DNA of 64,000 nt from Bidens hawaiensis (lineage: Eukaryota > Streptophyta > Magnoliopsida > Asterales > Asteraceae). Where the stretch lies: positions 1-64,000 of the forward strand of contig JAIQDT010004206.1 in assembly GCA_021521415.1 (NCBI GenBank). Direction: 5' to 3'. The translations under genes were made by a program, and so were the position numbers. The notes beneath the pieces were generated by a model. It was given only the letters and a program-made list of their open reading frames with translations. It was not told the origin of the DNA and did not search any database. Positions 9,813-22,700 of the stretch are shown one piece after another; the stretch's first letter is position 1, and every line of letters starts with the position of its first letter.

Positions 9813-10610
9813 TGTTGGGTTTCAGACTTTCAGTGGTGATCAGTTAAAATTTTGTTTATTAAAACCGGTTCAATAAACTTGATTAATAATATGTAATCTC
9901 ATTAATTAATAATTATACGCAGTGGAAAGTATACAATTCATGAGCACCGAAACTAAACCCGACAGGATCCGGTTACAGACAATACGAGTACGAGTCAAAC
10001 ACTAAATATATAATTATAAACTAACAATATATTTAAGTTTTCCTCGGTTAATAAATAACTGGTTGAGACACCGAAGGCTAACGAACCGAGCTAGGTGACA
10101 CAACGAGATCAATGACCAACGGTGGCGGTGCATGACGGCAACCCGGCAGCGGTGATGAAATCCGAACAGTGGCTGAAGCAGTGGCGACTTGCGGCGGTGG
10201 ACAGCAGCAGCTGTGCGGCAGTGGCTGGGCACGACGTTCAACGGCGGGTGTCCGGTGGCAGCAGATGTCCGGCGGTGGCGGTAGACCGACGGTGTGGGTG
10301 ACCGGCAGTTAGGGTATAGCACGAAGGAGGTATATACTTGTATTAGGATTAGTCTTTAAGTTATAAAATATCATGTATTTAAATAACCCTTTAATAAGGT
10401 TTAACTAATCTAATTAGTTATAAATCCAATGGCCCAATAAGTGCACCTCTTGCTGCAAAGCCCAGTTCATATAATCTTATCTCGTTAAAGTGTCTAACCC
10501 GGTTAACTAACTTAAGCGGGTTTATGGTTCGTTACCTCATGGTGTAACTGTCACGGGTCATAACCCGGTTGGCCGTATTGACTTACCTGAACCGGTCCAT
10601 AATTCCAACA
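9813..10610 (-). repeat. 3' LTR of copia element 1
   Basis: This 798-bp LTR has TGTTGGGTTTC and AATTCCAACA ends and is collinear with 17434-18208. It differs from that LTR by many substitutions and small indels, which implies an old insertion. A GC-rich part (10080-10300) is made of CGGTGGC/CGGCAG motifs. Confidence 0.9.
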
Positions 10611-11458
10611 GTCTCCCACTTGGACGGTTTCCGGTTAAGTTACTCAATACTGACAGCCAGCGGTGCTCTAGCTACACATAGTTGCCCCCAATAGGTTATA
10701 ATATTTTAAATTCATTAACCAAAACCATCTTGGAATACACTATTGCAAGATAACGAATTTATGGTAATCGTTGTCATCTATCCTTTTTGTATAAGACATC
10801 AATTGAACAATGAGACATGGATCAGGTTCAATCTCATATGACGTTCAATCATTATAGTTCTCGATCTAGAATCAAAGTGGTTCAATCAAACACACAGTCA
10901 GTTTGGATGAGGCCTCACACTTCACCAGTTTGAATCAACGACGGCGCCAAGATGTCTAACTGTTACATATCATGTAAGAGTACAGAATCCCATCTTTATT
11001 ACATACAACTCCCACTGAACTTCAAATTATTCCCAACTAATGTCTTTATAGCTGGCAGTTACGCGACAGTGGTTGACACTGATCAAATAATAACCTTTAG
11101 TAAACGAAAGTTCTAATATTTATCTCAGGTCTAAGGATACTAAATGAGTATACCAGTATCAAAACATCTTATGACTAAGATCCATGAAGATGATTTGATG
11201 CGAGTTACATCCAACGTCATTCTTAATGAGGTCTGTGAGTTTGGAAGTCAACCCCTTGAGTCCAAAGTCAGAATAGTCTTAATTCAGAGTCGTTTCCACG
11301 AGTCTGACCGATTACAGATAATTTAGAATACAATATTCATGGATTAAACGTATTAAAACCGAACACAGTTATATTATTCAGCATTTGCATTTAACCATTA
11401 AATCAAAAGAGAACTTAAAAGTATAACTGTTGAAATGTTCACCCATCCAAATACTAAA
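10611..11458 (-). other. PPT and 3' non-coding internal region of copia element 1
   Basis: The polypurine tract (minus-strand AAGTGGGAGA) abuts the 3' LTR. The following 840 bp, up to the end of RNase H, has no retained coding frame and no domain I recognise. Confidence 0.6.
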
Positions 11459-13020
11459 TCAAAACAAACAACTAGCTAATCTAAGACCGATAGAATCTCT
11501 GTGATGATCATGCTTGTCATGAGTCGTCGGTTTAGTAAACGGGTTAGCTAGGTTTTGATCTGTGTCTACTTTGCTTATCATGATGTCTTCTTGTTCCATT
11601 ATTTCCCGAATGAGATGGAACTTTCTTAGAATGTGCTTGGCTCTGTGATGAGACCTGGGCTCTTTGGCTTGAGCAATAGTACCTGTGTTATCACAGACCA
11701 CATCGACTGGTTTATGAATACTCGGAACCACATCGAGATCAGTGATGAACTTCTTCATCCAAGCAGCCTCTTTAGCAGCATTTGATGTAGCTATGTATTC
11801 TGATTCGGTGGTCGAATCTGCCACCACACTCTGTTTGGAGCTTTTCCAGTAAACAGCTCCTCCATTGAGAGTGAATACATATCCTGATTGTGAGCGAGAA
11901 TCATCTCGGTCAGTCTGGAAGCTAGCATCAATGTAATACCTTACAGTGAGCTCTTCTTCCATTCCTCCAAACACTAAGAACATGCCCTTTGTTCTTTTCA
12001 AGTATCTTAGAATGTTCTTCACAGCATTCCAGTGGGCAATGCTAGGGTTATGCTAAAAACGACTAGTTATGCTCAGCACATACGAGACGTCAGGTCTAGT
12101 ACATAACATTGCATACATGATGGAACCAATCGCTGAAGCATATGAAATTGCTTGCATGTGCTTAGTTTCAATGTCCGTTGCCCGAGATTGCGATTTGTTC
12201 AAGACGGTTCCTTTAGCCATAGGGAGAGCTCCTTTCTTGGAGTTATCCATAGAGAAGCATGCCATTACTTTGTCTATGTATGTACCTTGACTCAGCCCTA
12301 GAAGTCGCTTAGACCTATCTCGGTAGATCTTGATTCCTAGAATATAAGCAGCTTCACCAAGATCTTTCATTGCGAAACAAGATCCCAACAAGTTCTTAAC
12401 TTCTTTAAGCATAGGGATGTTGTTTCAATGATCAGTATATCATCCACATACAGGATGAGGAATGATATAGTGCTCCCACTTGCCTTTCTGTAAACACAAG
12501 GCTCATCTTCATTTTTGATAAATCCAAACTCTTTGATTTTCTCATCAAAATGAAGATTCCAGCTACGAGATGCCTGTTTAAGTCCATAAATGGACTTATT
12601 CAGTTTGCACACCATGTTTGGATATTTAGGATCGACAAAACCTTCAGGCTGAACCATATAGACATCTTCAAAAAGGTGTCCATTAAGAAAAGCAGTTTTG
12701 ACTTCCATTTGTCATATCTCGTAGTCATAGTACGCGGCTATGGTAAGTAATATCCTTATCGACTTAGTCATAGCAACTGGCGAGAAGGTTTCATCATAAT
12801 CAATACCTTGAGTTTGAGTAAAACCTTTCGCGACTAGCCGTGCTTTATAAGTCTGTACATTTCCATGCATGTCGGTTTTCTTCTTGAAAATTCACTTGCT
12901 ACCTACTGCCAGACTCTCGGGGGGTAGCTCAACCAAGTTCCAGACTTGATTGTCACGCATAGATTTCATCTCGGCGTTCATAGCATCTTGCCATTCTCAT
13001 ATTCTGGATCTAAGATTGCA
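11459..13020 (-). pseudogene. Copia element 1 reverse transcriptase and RNase H, degraded
   Basis: The RT begins around 13010 (WQDAMNAEM-like text, then [17 protein letters not shown]). It continues through [18 protein letters not shown] and [10 protein letters not shown] to the catalytic YVDD at 12439-12450. RNase H follows, with YYIDASFQTD, a TTESEYIATS box and a C-terminal LIREIM segment (12022-11459). Breaks include TGA stops at 12892-12894 and 12712-12714, where the copia family has Trp, a frameshift after YVDDILII near 12400, and a stop and frame change around 12040. RT would copy the element RNA and RNase H would remove it. No product can be made in full. Confidence 0.9.
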
Positions 13021-14619
13021 GATTTTAATTAGTAGGTTCGTCGCTTGACTCGGCTACTAAGAGGACCTTGGGACCATCTAGGTGCTGTAGGTATTTAGAG
13101 TTTGGTACACGAGTCCTATTACTTCTGTGAACGCTTGTGTTCATGTCCGATGTATCAGCAACAACAACTTGTTGATCAGACGTTCCAACTTCCTCAGTGG
13201 TAGTTTGTAGTTCTTGAATTTCTTCAAGATCAACAATATTATCTCCGGTTCCTCGATCGAGAATTTCCTTCTCGAGGAAGTGGCCCTTCCTTTTGATAGA
13301 AATCATATTTGTATCAGGATGGAAGAAATAATATCCGCTTTGGTTATTGTATCCGACGAAAACAACTTTTACGCCGTGAGGATTGAGCTTATCATCAGAA
13401 TCACTACTGACATAAGCATCACATCCCCATACTATAAGGAAAGACAAATAGGGTTTTCGCCCATGCCATATCTCATGTGAGGTTTTGCTTACCTTTTTAG
13501 TTGGAGCCAGATTGAAAATACGGGCAGCGGTCAAAAGGGTAAAGCTCCAAAAGGAGTGAGGCAAGTTAGTTCTACACATCATCGATCAGACCATGTTTAG
13601 CAAGGTTCGATTTCTCATCTCGCTAACGCCATTGTGTTGTGGTGTGCCGGGTGGAGTGAGCTGTGAAACAATTCCACGCTCTTTCAGTTGATGTATGAAT
13701 TCTGAGCTGAGATAATATCCGCCTCGATCTAATCGAAGCATTTTAATAGTTTTCCCTAGTTGGTTTTTCACTTCGTTTTGAAACTCTTTGAACTTTTCAA
13801 AAGTTTCATGCTTGTGTTTCATAAGATACACATAAGCATATCGACTGTAATCGTCAATAAAAGAAACGAAGTATCTTTTATGATTCATAGACTTGGTTAT
13901 GAAAGGACCCCATACATCAGTATGTATGATTCCAAGCAGATCCTTTGCTCGTTCATTCTTATGAGTGAATGAGCCTTTTGCGAGTTTGCCAGCTAAACAA
14001 GATTCGCAGTCATCAAAAGAGTCCGGTCCTGTGGATTCAAGAATCCCTTTGGTTTGGAGTCTCTTGGCTCGTGTGTTACTTATGTGGCCAAGTCGGCAAT
14101 GCCATAGAAATGTATCATTGATGCCCGATCTGATACGTTTAGAAAGATTATATACATTATTGTTTATTTGAACATCAACCTCATAAATACCATTTCGAGG
14201 TTTAGCCTCAAAATAAAAGATACCATTCAAGTAGGTAGAAATAGCAATACTATTAAAAACGTACTTAAATCCTTGTTCAAATAGTAAAGAAACTGAAATA
14301 ATGTTTCCGGTCAAACCAGGTGCAAACAAACAGTTATCCAAAGTAACTATAAGGCCAGACGGACAAGCAAAATGATATATGCCAGTTGCAAGAACTGGGA
14401 CTCTCTTCCATCACCAACGATGAGTTCCATGCTGCCTTGTTTCAACTTCTTCCGGTTTTTAGGCTCTTGCAAGACATTAACGATGTGGTAACCACATCCA
14501 GTATCAAATACCCAAGTGTTGCTAGAGACAGTGAAAAGTTCAATAACGTAAATAGAAATACCTTTAGAGGAGCTTTCACCACTGGGCCTCTACCTTTTTC
14601 AGCTCAGCAAGGTAGTCGG
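13021..14619 (-). pseudogene. Copia element 1 protease and integrase, degraded
   Basis: The protease active site reads FDTGCGYH (DTG at 14497-14505); a frameshift follows within about 80 codons, near 14390. The GAG-pre-integrase zinc motif includes WHCRLGHIS and a CESCLAGK pair. The integrase core has HTDVWGP, LRLDRGG and HNGVSEMRN, so the D-D-E triad is retained. A TGA at 13586-13588 stands where related elements have Arg, a CGA-to-TGA change. The downstream piece (13582-13025) has SFWSFTLLTAARIFN and the C-terminal copia domain with FVGY. The protein is split into at least three frames. The hAT insertion lies immediately upstream. Confidence 0.88.
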
Positions 14620-15258
14620 TAGGGCTGTGCAACAGTTCAGAACCGCAAGAACCGAACTGGAACCGGAACCATTAAATGCTAAATATAAGAACGGAACTGA
14701 ACCGTATTTAAACAGTTCCGGTTCGGTTCGGAACCGAGTTAAACGGTTCTTGTCAGAACCGGTTTTCAATTAAAATTCTAAATATGAAATATTAGAAGGT
14801 GCAAGAAACAAGCTGACAACCCGTAAATAAAATATTATCATATTAGCATATTATATTTTAATGAAGGGGATTGAAAATAGATTTGAATAACTCAAAATAT
14901 TTCAGAAAACAATTATTTCTTAAAATAGATTTAGGGCAGCGAATGTGATTATTGTTTATGATATTGTAATAGATTTAATGTAACTGGGAAAGTGAAAACG
15001 TGGATGGTCGCTCGTACATGGAAGTATGAAAGCCTACTAATTAAATAGGATTTTAAATATAATCTTCAAAGTTTAAACACGGTTCTAGCGGTTCTATAAC
15101 TGGAACTGTCGGTTCTAACCGGAACCGACTGGGAACCGTTTTCAGCCAAATTTAAGAATCCGAACCGAACCCGAAATACAATAATACGGTTCGGATCTAG
15201 CAGTTTGGTTCCGGTTCCCCGGTTTTAGCTGTTTGAAACCGCGAATTGCTCACCCATA
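14620..15258. mobile_element. hAT-type non-autonomous element nested in copia element 1
   Basis: The 639-bp element is flanked by a perfect 8-bp duplication GTAGTCGG (14612-14619 and 15259-15266). The ends are inverted: TAGGGCTGTGCAA at left and TATGGGTGAGCAA at right, 10 of 13 matching. Subterminal GGTTC/GAACC motifs (CGGTTCGGAACCG type) are abundant, as in many hAT MITEs. There is no transposase. It separates the gag zinc knuckle from the protease. Confidence 0.88.
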
Positions 15259-16085
15259 GTAGTCGGGACAGTTACGTTTACAGTGTCCCATTTTGTTGCA
15301 CTTGTAGCACTGACGCTCCTCAGGAGGCGGCGGTGGTACCTTTGCAACACCTTTGTTAGTTTTGGTGGCAGACCTGGCAGCAACAGTAATCTTCTTATTG
15401 CCTTTACCGTTATGACCCCGATTCTTGGGTTTAGGCTTGACGACACCAGCAAATCGAACCATAAGAACTTGATTGTTTTTAGCGGGAATATTAATCTCAG
15501 CCGTCTTGAGCATTCCATGAAGCTTCGGCACTGTCTTCACCCAGCCATTCATATTGAAATTCATTAAGAACTGGTCGTAAGAGCTGGGAAGAGAGTTCAG
15601 GATGAAATCCGCTGCCATTTCATTTGACAGGGGATAATCAAGTTTACTTAGTTGTTTGATGTACCCTTGCATCTTGACGACATGCGCACTAACAGGTGAT
15701 CCCTGTTCCATTCTGCAACTGATAAGCTGTTTCATGGTGTCATAGGGTTTTTGACAGGCTTGTTTCTGGAACATGCCCTTGAGTTGCTCAAGCATCTCAT
15801 AGGCACCAAAATCTTCCAAGCCTTTAGCAAGCTCGTAAGACATGGTGGCTAGCATGATACATGCGACTTTAGCCAAGTCATCCATATGCTTGTCAAGAAC
15901 CCTGTTGGCATCAACAGTATTGTTTTCAGGCTCGGTTGGAACAGGTCCATCGAGAACATAGTGCTTCTTTGTCATCTTGAGAACAAGTCCCAAGTTGTGG
16001 TGCCACTCAAGAAGTTGGTGCCATTCAACTTTTCTTTCTCAAGGATAACCTTGAGGGTGAATGAAGAGTTATTATCAGTAGACAT
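15259..16085 (-). pseudogene. Copia element 1 gag, frameshifted
   Basis: The frame starts at 16085 with MSTDNNSSFTLKVILEKEK and NGTNF, a typical copia gag start. A one-base loss near 16010 shifts the frame; the rest (GLVLKMTKKHYVLDG onwards) continues to the zinc knuckle CYKCNKMGHCKRNC (CX2CX4HX4C, 15268-15309). Gag forms the virus-like particle and the knuckle binds element RNA. The stop that ends the current frame lies inside the hAT insertion, so gag and pol were one frame before that event. Confidence 0.88.
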
Positions 16086-17433
16086 CTGTTTAAATAAGCA
16101 AAACTAAATTTTAATTAGTATTTTTGATGTTTTAATTCTATTATTAATGACCCAATAACATTAGTAAACAGGAACTTGAGAATCTGGCTTCCAGTTACTA
16201 ATGGCAGGTGTAGCACACAACATTAGTAAGTGGTTAGGCAGACAGACAATGATTGCCAATTATGAATAGAGCACAACTCTCGTTTATGAGGCCTATTAAG
16301 ACAACATTTGCCTAAGTAGATACGTTTAGCCTCATCTATGGCCACCTTAGTCTCCAGACAGCTGTAGCACGTAACAAGAGAGTAAAGTAATAGTCGCCCT
16401 AGTATAGTCACTTGTGAAAGAGCCGGATGTGTCAACGAAACCCTTTCACCTTGAAGGGATAGGCTAGAAATCAAGTGCGGTGCTATAGCTCCAAACACTT
16501 GAAGTTTGGCAGTATGCCTCAAGTGTGACTTATAGTAGGATAGCATAGACTATTGATTTAAAATTGGGATTAATTTTAAACATATTACCGAATAGAGTAA
16601 AAGTCCAGTTTTACTTTATTGATCGGGACAGTTTGATGAACCTTTCATCTCTCAGGACACTTAGTTTTATATAACCTATTAAAACTAAGTTTTTCGCGAT
16701 AGCATTAACCAATTTTAAGTTAATAGTTTTACCTATTAAGTTATTAGTTATGGAAAATTAAATTTAGTTTAATTTTGCAAAACATGATTGGTTAATTTAT
16801 TTTAAAATATTTGGTATTAGGTTGGTGGTATTATAACCTATTATAATTAAGCAAGCAACCACAATAGCAAATAAGAATATGTAAATCTTAAATGACCAAG
16901 ATTAGTGATTGATCTTGCTAGAGCCTATTAGCAAGATCAATCAGGTCAAGGGGTCATAACACAAAACAACCACAAGGATGGACACTTGGTGCATCCCGTC
17001 ATCTTTGGTATCTACCACTAACTTCAAGAACTCCATGAGCTCGTCTTCGGTTTTCTTTCGGGTCTTCTTCATTATAAAATTACACTAATACAAGTAATGA
17101 AAAACTAAACCCTATCTATTACAGTTTTGAACCATCAAGGTGGCCAAAAACCATAAACTAAAACCGAAAACTAAATACAACTTTTGAACCATCCATATAG
17201 CCAAAATAAAAATCATTCAACCAAACAAACAAGGTCGGGCCAGATTTACATATTCAACGAAAAATAAGTCGGGCAATATTTTGATCAAATAAAATAAATA
17301 AATTTTAACCAAACTAAAATTGCCCTAATATTTTATCTAGATCAAAAACGTTAACTACCTTGAAGTTTATGATGTAGAACCGGTGAAAATACCGGATTCG
17401 ACTCGTATGTTGTAACCAAGGCTCTGATACCAC
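16086..17433 (-). other. PBS and long leader of copia element 1
   Basis: The PBS, minus-strand GTGGTATCAGAGCC next to the 5' LTR (about 17419-17433), matches the 3' end complement of initiator tRNA-Met. About 1.3 kb of leader follows. A small upstream frame, MKKTRKKTEDELMEFLK (17072 to 16941, 43 codons), could be translated, but there is no evidence that it is a gene. Confidence 0.7.
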
Positions 17434-18208
17434 TGTTGGGTTTCAGTGGTGATCAGTTAAATTTTGTTTATTAAAACCGGTTCAATAAACTTGGTTAATA
17501 ATAATTAATCTCATTAATTAATAATTATATGCAACGGGAAGTATACAATTAATCAGCACCGAAACTAAACCCGACATGATCCAGTTACAGACAATACAAG
17601 TACAAGTACAAGTCAAACACTAAATATATAATTATAAACTAACAATATATTTAAGTTTACCTTGGTTAATAAATAACCGATTGAGACACCGAAGGCTAAC
17701 GAACCGAGCTAGGTGACACAAAGAGATCAATGACCAACGGTGGCGGTGCACGACGGAAACCCGGTAGTGGTGATGAAATCCGAACAGTGGCTGGAGCAGC
17801 GGCGACTTGCGGTGGTGGACAGCAGTAGCTGTGCGGCGGCGGCTGGGCACGACGTTCAGCGGCGGGTGTCCGGCGGCGGCAGTAGACCGATGGTGAAGGT
17901 GACCGGCGATTAGGGTATAGGAGGAAGGAGTTATGGACCTGTATTAGGATTAGTCTTTAGGTTATAAAATATCATGTATTTATATAACCTTTTAATTAGG
18001 TTTAACTAATTTAATTAGTTATAAACTCAATGGGCCAATAAGTCCACCTCTTGCTCCAAAGCCCGTTCCATGTAATCTTATCTTGTTAAAGTGTCTGACT
18101 CGGTTAACTAACTTAAGTGGGTTTATGGTTCGTTAACTCATGGTGTAACTCTCATGGGTAACCCGGTTGACCATATTAACTTACCCGAACCGGTCCATAA
18201 TTCCAACA
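17434..18208 (-). repeat. 5' LTR of copia element 1
   Basis: This 775-bp LTR has TGTTGGGTTTC and TTCCAACA ends. It is slightly shorter than the 3' LTR because of several small indels, for example in the CAGACTTTCAG region at the start and in the GGCGG-rich block. Confidence 0.9.
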
Positions 18209-18431
18209 GGTACATTCAGTACTGATTCCGAGCTCATCCCTAGCCTCACTAATGAAATTTCAGAATTCAAGTTCGTTGTTAAAAGAGTTGGTACTCACAT
18301 AATAGCATACACTTACGTTTTATTTTCACTCTATTCACAAAAAGAAATATAATGACCGAAATTAGAAAAGAACATTTTTTTATAATTGCAATCAAGTGAA
18401 AATTAAGTTTACTTTATAGCTAGTTATGTGA

Positions 18432-18820
18432 GGCGTTGCAGTAGAGTCAATTGTTTGTCCGATTTGTGAAGACGAATTGGAGTCGGCAGAACACCTGCTT
18501 GTATCGCGTCAATTTGCTCAATCAACCTGGAGTATTATTACTAATTGATTTAAGGCTCCGGCAATCTTTGCTTTTATGACTCGGGATTTGTTGGAATTAC
18601 ATAAATATGCATCATTGTCGAGTAGAAAGGCAAAGACGTTCGACGCGGTGTGCTTAACAACAATTTGGTGTCTTTGGTGTGCAAGAAATTGTATGGTTTT
18701 CTAGAGAATACCGCCTAGCTTAAAGAGTGTTATTGTTAAGGTCAAGGCTTTAAGCTATCTGCGGGTAAAAAATCGGTCTAAATGGCATTTAAGTATAGAG
18801 TTAAAATATCATATTACTTT
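18432..18820 (+). pseudogene. LINE fragment with zinc-binding RT C-terminus
   Basis: The translation VCPICEDELESAEHLLV resembles the zf-RVT (CX2C...H...C) tail of plant L1-type LINE polyproteins. FDAVCLTTIWCLWCARN and SLKSVIVKVKALSYLRV follow. In-frame stops (for example after WSIITN and MVF) and replacement of the last cysteine region (LLVSRQ) show decay. No upstream RT of this LINE is present. The second half is repeated at 18957-19200. Confidence 0.65.
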
Positions 18821-19323
18821 TTAGTAACGAGTACCAGTAAATCAAAGCAAAATATCATATTCAAGAACTAAAGAGTAAATACATCCGCATGGTAAGAAAA
18901 CTACACCCCACCCCGGACCATTGACCTCCACCCCGACCGCTACCACCCCGGACCATTGACTCGGGATTTGTTGGAATTACATAAATATGCATCATTGTCG
19001 AGTAGAAAGGCAAAGACGTTCGACGCGGTGTGCTTAACAATTTGGTGTCTTTGGTGTGCAAGAAATTGTATGGTTTTCTAGAGAATACCGCCTAGCTTAA
19101 AGAGTGTTATTGCTAAGGTCAAGGCTTTAAGCTATCTGCGGGTAAAAAATCGGTCTAAATGGCATTTAAGTATAGAATTAAAATATCATATTACTTTTTA
19201 GTAACGAGTACCAGTAAATCAAAGCAAAATATCATATTCAAGAACTAAAGAGTAAAGACATCAGCATGGCAAGAAAACTACACCCCACCCCGGAACATTG
19301 ACCTCCACCCTGACCGCTACCAC
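18577..19323. repeat. Direct tandem duplication, period about 380 bp
   Basis: The block beginning TGACTCGGGATTTGTTGG at 18577 is repeated from 18957 with few changes, such as loss of one ACA in the second copy. Each copy ends with the same CCACCCCGG-rich segment. The first copy carries the LINE tail. Confidence 0.9.
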
Positions 19324-19765
19324 CGCCGTTAACTTCTCCGCCCATTCTCTACCGCCGCCGCCACCGTCAACCTCTCTGCCACCAGCGCCGTTAATTTCTC
19401 CGCCACCATCACCTACCTTTTCTACCTCCACCACCATCAACCTCTCTGCCACCGCCGCCGTTAACTTCGCTGCCACAATCGCCTCCGCCGTCTGTATAGT
19501 TGCTCCTCGGGTGGTAGTTAAGGCTGCTCCCCCACTGCAGGTTGCTCCGGTTTGGATTGTGAAGATGTCGGAGGTGATACTCCATATTTATGTAACTAAT
19601 TAAGCATGTAAATGTTTGAGTAGATCTAATGAATCAGATCTGTTCCTTCACTATGTGATTCTTTGGGTTGTTCTTCCCCAATTTGATTCCTTGACTTTCT
19701 TGGTCATAGAACCAGAGTTGGTTTTTTTTATGGTTCGTTGACCTTCTTGGTCATCTAATCGGAGT
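19324..19765 (+). other. CCG/CCACC-rich spacer before the RT pseudogene
   Basis: The segment 19330-19500 is built of GCCGCC, CCACC and CTCTGCCACC(G/A) motifs and translates into a low-complexity Pro/Ser/Thr-rich frame. I see no conserved protein. It may be the 5' untranslated or N-terminal low-complexity part of the RT element. Confidence 0.35.
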
Positions 19766-22700
19766 TTGATTTTTGGGTTTTTGAGGCTCGTTTGGGGTTT
19801 AGTGGCTTTTCGTGGTGCTTTGTTGGGAAGAGGTGGTATGACCGGGGTTATTGATGAGGGTGTTTGGCCGTGTCCATTTAGAGGTTTACATTGTTGCCCG
19901 GATGGATCACCGGGGTCCAAGAGGGTGCGATTGGTCGTGCATATTAAGTGACTCCATTTGTCTTCGGATGACAGGAAAGATACCTTGCGGGAGGCGATCT
20001 CCACATATTTGGATTTGTTTGTTTTGATTGGTGAGGCTTTAAAGGTCTCACGCCAATGGGTGTGTGGGTTGTGTATGGAGTTACATGCTTTCCGTCGGGG
20101 GTGCCATCATGATGGCGGGACAGTCTGGTTCAAGTGGGTCGTGGGAGACGTGGAGGAGTTTATTGTGGGGATTGCTAAGCCGCAAGTCAGGAGGGAAGCT
20201 GTTGTGGTGGGAAGGATGGGGGTGGATGTAGCCCTCCTTGACCGTGTATTCGCTCTTCTTATCATGACTGTTAAAAGCATTCCTCATAGTTGTCGTATGG
20301 CTTTTTCCCAGGCTTTCAGGGCTGCTTTGGGTAAGGTGGCGGCTATGCCAGAGTCTGTTGAGGCATGGGTGAAACTTTTGTTGTTACCACGTTGCACCTT
20401 ACGAGTTTTCAGACCTTCTAGCAGGCAGGAACGGATGTCTGGCAATAGGAAGTCTCTGCAATGCCATAGTATTCAGCGGGCGCTGGCAACCAGGGGTGAC
20501 AGTGACGGTTTCTTTGACCTTATATTATCGCTTTTTGACCAACCCTTAGGGGTGCTTCGGGGGATGGTATGTTTGTCCCCGAGTCTGGCAGCTCCGGGTT
20601 GTGCACCAACGTTAAACAATGTTTACGAAAAGTTGCGGACGGGCATTTCACTGCTGCGATTAAAGTTTTATGCTCTTCAGGGGTTGCACGTTTCGGTAAG
20701 GATACTTTGAATGCGTTAGTGGCTAAGCATCCCATCCTAGCCCCTCCGAGTATGCCTGCTTCCTTGCTTTCTGATCCTCCCCTTGTTGTGGACGTTGATG
20801 GTGTGCTTGGTTGCATTAAATCTTTCCCTAAAGGGACTTCGTGTGGGCGGGACGGATTGAGAGCCCAACACATTTTAGATGCGTTGTGTGGAGAGGGGTC
20901 TCCTATTGCGGATAGTTTGCTCAAGGCTATTTCTATGGTTGTTAATTAATTTTTTAGGGAGGGGGGGGGGGGAGGTGCCCTAGGGTGTTGGCAGAGTTTG
21001 TTGCGTCGGCCCCCCTTATGCAATTGCTCAAACCGGACAATGGGATTAGACCTATTGTCGTAGGGGCCATTTGGAGGAGATTGGTCTCTATGGTGGCTTT
21101 GAGGGTTGCTGGGAAGGAGATTGCTAAGTACCTCTGTGACTTTCAATTTGGGGTGGGAGTCCCTAGTGGGGCAGAGGTTGTGCTTCATAGCGCAAACAGG
21201 TTTGTAAATCAGTTTCACTCGGATGGGTCATTGGCTATGCTTACTGTTGATTTCTCCAATGCCTTCAACTTAGTCGATAGGACGACCCTTCTGCATTAGG
21301 TACGAAATCGATGTCCTTCTATTTCCTTATGGGTGGATTTTTTATATGGGAAATCGGCTAGGTTATATGTGGGGGATGCTTACATTAGGTCCGCCACTGG
21401 GGTTCAACAGGGGGACCCTCTTGGGCCTCTTCTCTTTGCCTTAGTTTTACATCCACTTGTTCACCGAATCAGAGATCATTGTAAGCTTATTTTCCATGCT
21501 TGATACTTGGATGATGGTACAATTATTGAGGACATTAAAGAGGTGGCTAATGCATTAGATATTATCAGGGCCGAGGGCCCTTGTTTGGGTCTTGAATTAA
21601 ATGTTAAAAAAACAAAATTATTTTGGCCAATGTGTAATGGGGAAAAGGTGCAGGATGGGTTGTTCCCTTGTGGGATTGGAAGGCCAGTGCTTGGTGTGAA
21701 ACTCCTTGGTGGCGTTGTAAGTCGGGATGCGGGGTTCATCAGTAGTTTGGCGGTGAAAAGGGCATCTAGTGCTGTGGAATTGATGAGTTGCCTCCCAAGG
21801 CTTCGGGACCCTCAATGCGAACTTCTTTTGCTTCGCTCATGTATGGGGGTCGCAAAGCTGTTGTTTGGCCTAAGAACATGCCAACCTATGTATGTGGGGG
21901 AAGCTGTTTCTATTTTTGATAATGGCCTTCGACGGGCGATTGAGGACATCGTGGTTTGTCGGGGGCCGTTTTTCGAGGATCTTCAATGGAGGTTGGCATC
22001 ACTTCTGACTCGTTTTGGGGGGTTGGGTTTATGTTCGGCCAAGGATGTATCTACATATGCTTTTGTGGCTTCGAGAACACAATCATGGAGTTTGCAGGAC
22101 CACATTCTTTGGGGATGTGGTATTGATGGGTTGGACACCGACTATTGGTGTGCGATGGATCGTTTACGTACTTCACTTCCCGATTTTGATCTTAGCGGGT
22201 TCTCTAATAAGGACATCGCCCCCCTAAATCCCAACATGCTTTGGCGAGTGCCTTATTTAGTGGAATCGTCCAGAGTTTAGAAGCGAAGTTTGATCTATCT
22301 CCTCGCCAAAAAGTGGTGTTTGAATGTCTTCGTGCTCATCGAGCTCAGGATTTTCTAACGACCATCCCCATTGAAGGATTAGGCCAACATATGTCAGGGT
22401 TGGAGTACCGGTCTATCGTTAAGTACCGGCTAATGATCCCTATGTTTCCGACTGATGAGCCTTGCCCAGTTTGCCGCAAGGTCTGTTTGGATCCCTTTGG
22501 AAACCATGCGGTGCATTGCAAAGAATTACTTGGTTTTAAATACAAACATGATTTGGTTAGGGATGTTCTGTGCGATGTTCTTAAACGGGCAGGGATTTCT
22601 GCTAAAAAGGAGGCCCCTGTTAACTTTCTTACAGATCCGCTCGAAGGAAGGTCCACGTTACGACCGGCTGATATTCTTGTCTTTGGGTGGGCAGGGGGAA

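Larger units (their letters stand above)
9813..18208 (-). mobile_element. Ty1/copia LTR retrotransposon, complete but inactive (element 1)
   Basis: It has two LTRs (17434-18208 as the 5' LTR, 9813-10610 as the 3' LTR). A PBS-like TGGTATCAGAGC lies next to the 5' LTR and a PPT (AAGTGGGAGA) next to the 3' LTR. The coding order gag, protease, integrase, RT, RNase H defines copia. The flanking pentamers GGTTC (9808-9812) and GGTAC (18209-18213) match at 4 of 5 positions, a plausible decayed target duplication. The coding region has frameshifts, stop codons and a 639-bp hAT-type insertion. Confidence 0.9.

Noticed and set aside
10014..10322. 102-residue minus-strand frame with Arg/Ser/Pro-rich text, and a partner at 17632-17850
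   Set aside because: Both lie in the LTRs of copia element 1 and reflect GC-rich LTR repeats.
16223..16546. 107-residue frame in the leader of copia element 1
   Set aside because: No recognised domain, and leaders of such elements are non-coding.
20081..20924. Long minus-strand frames opposite the RT pseudogene
   Set aside because: They are antisense shadows of a GC-richer coding region.
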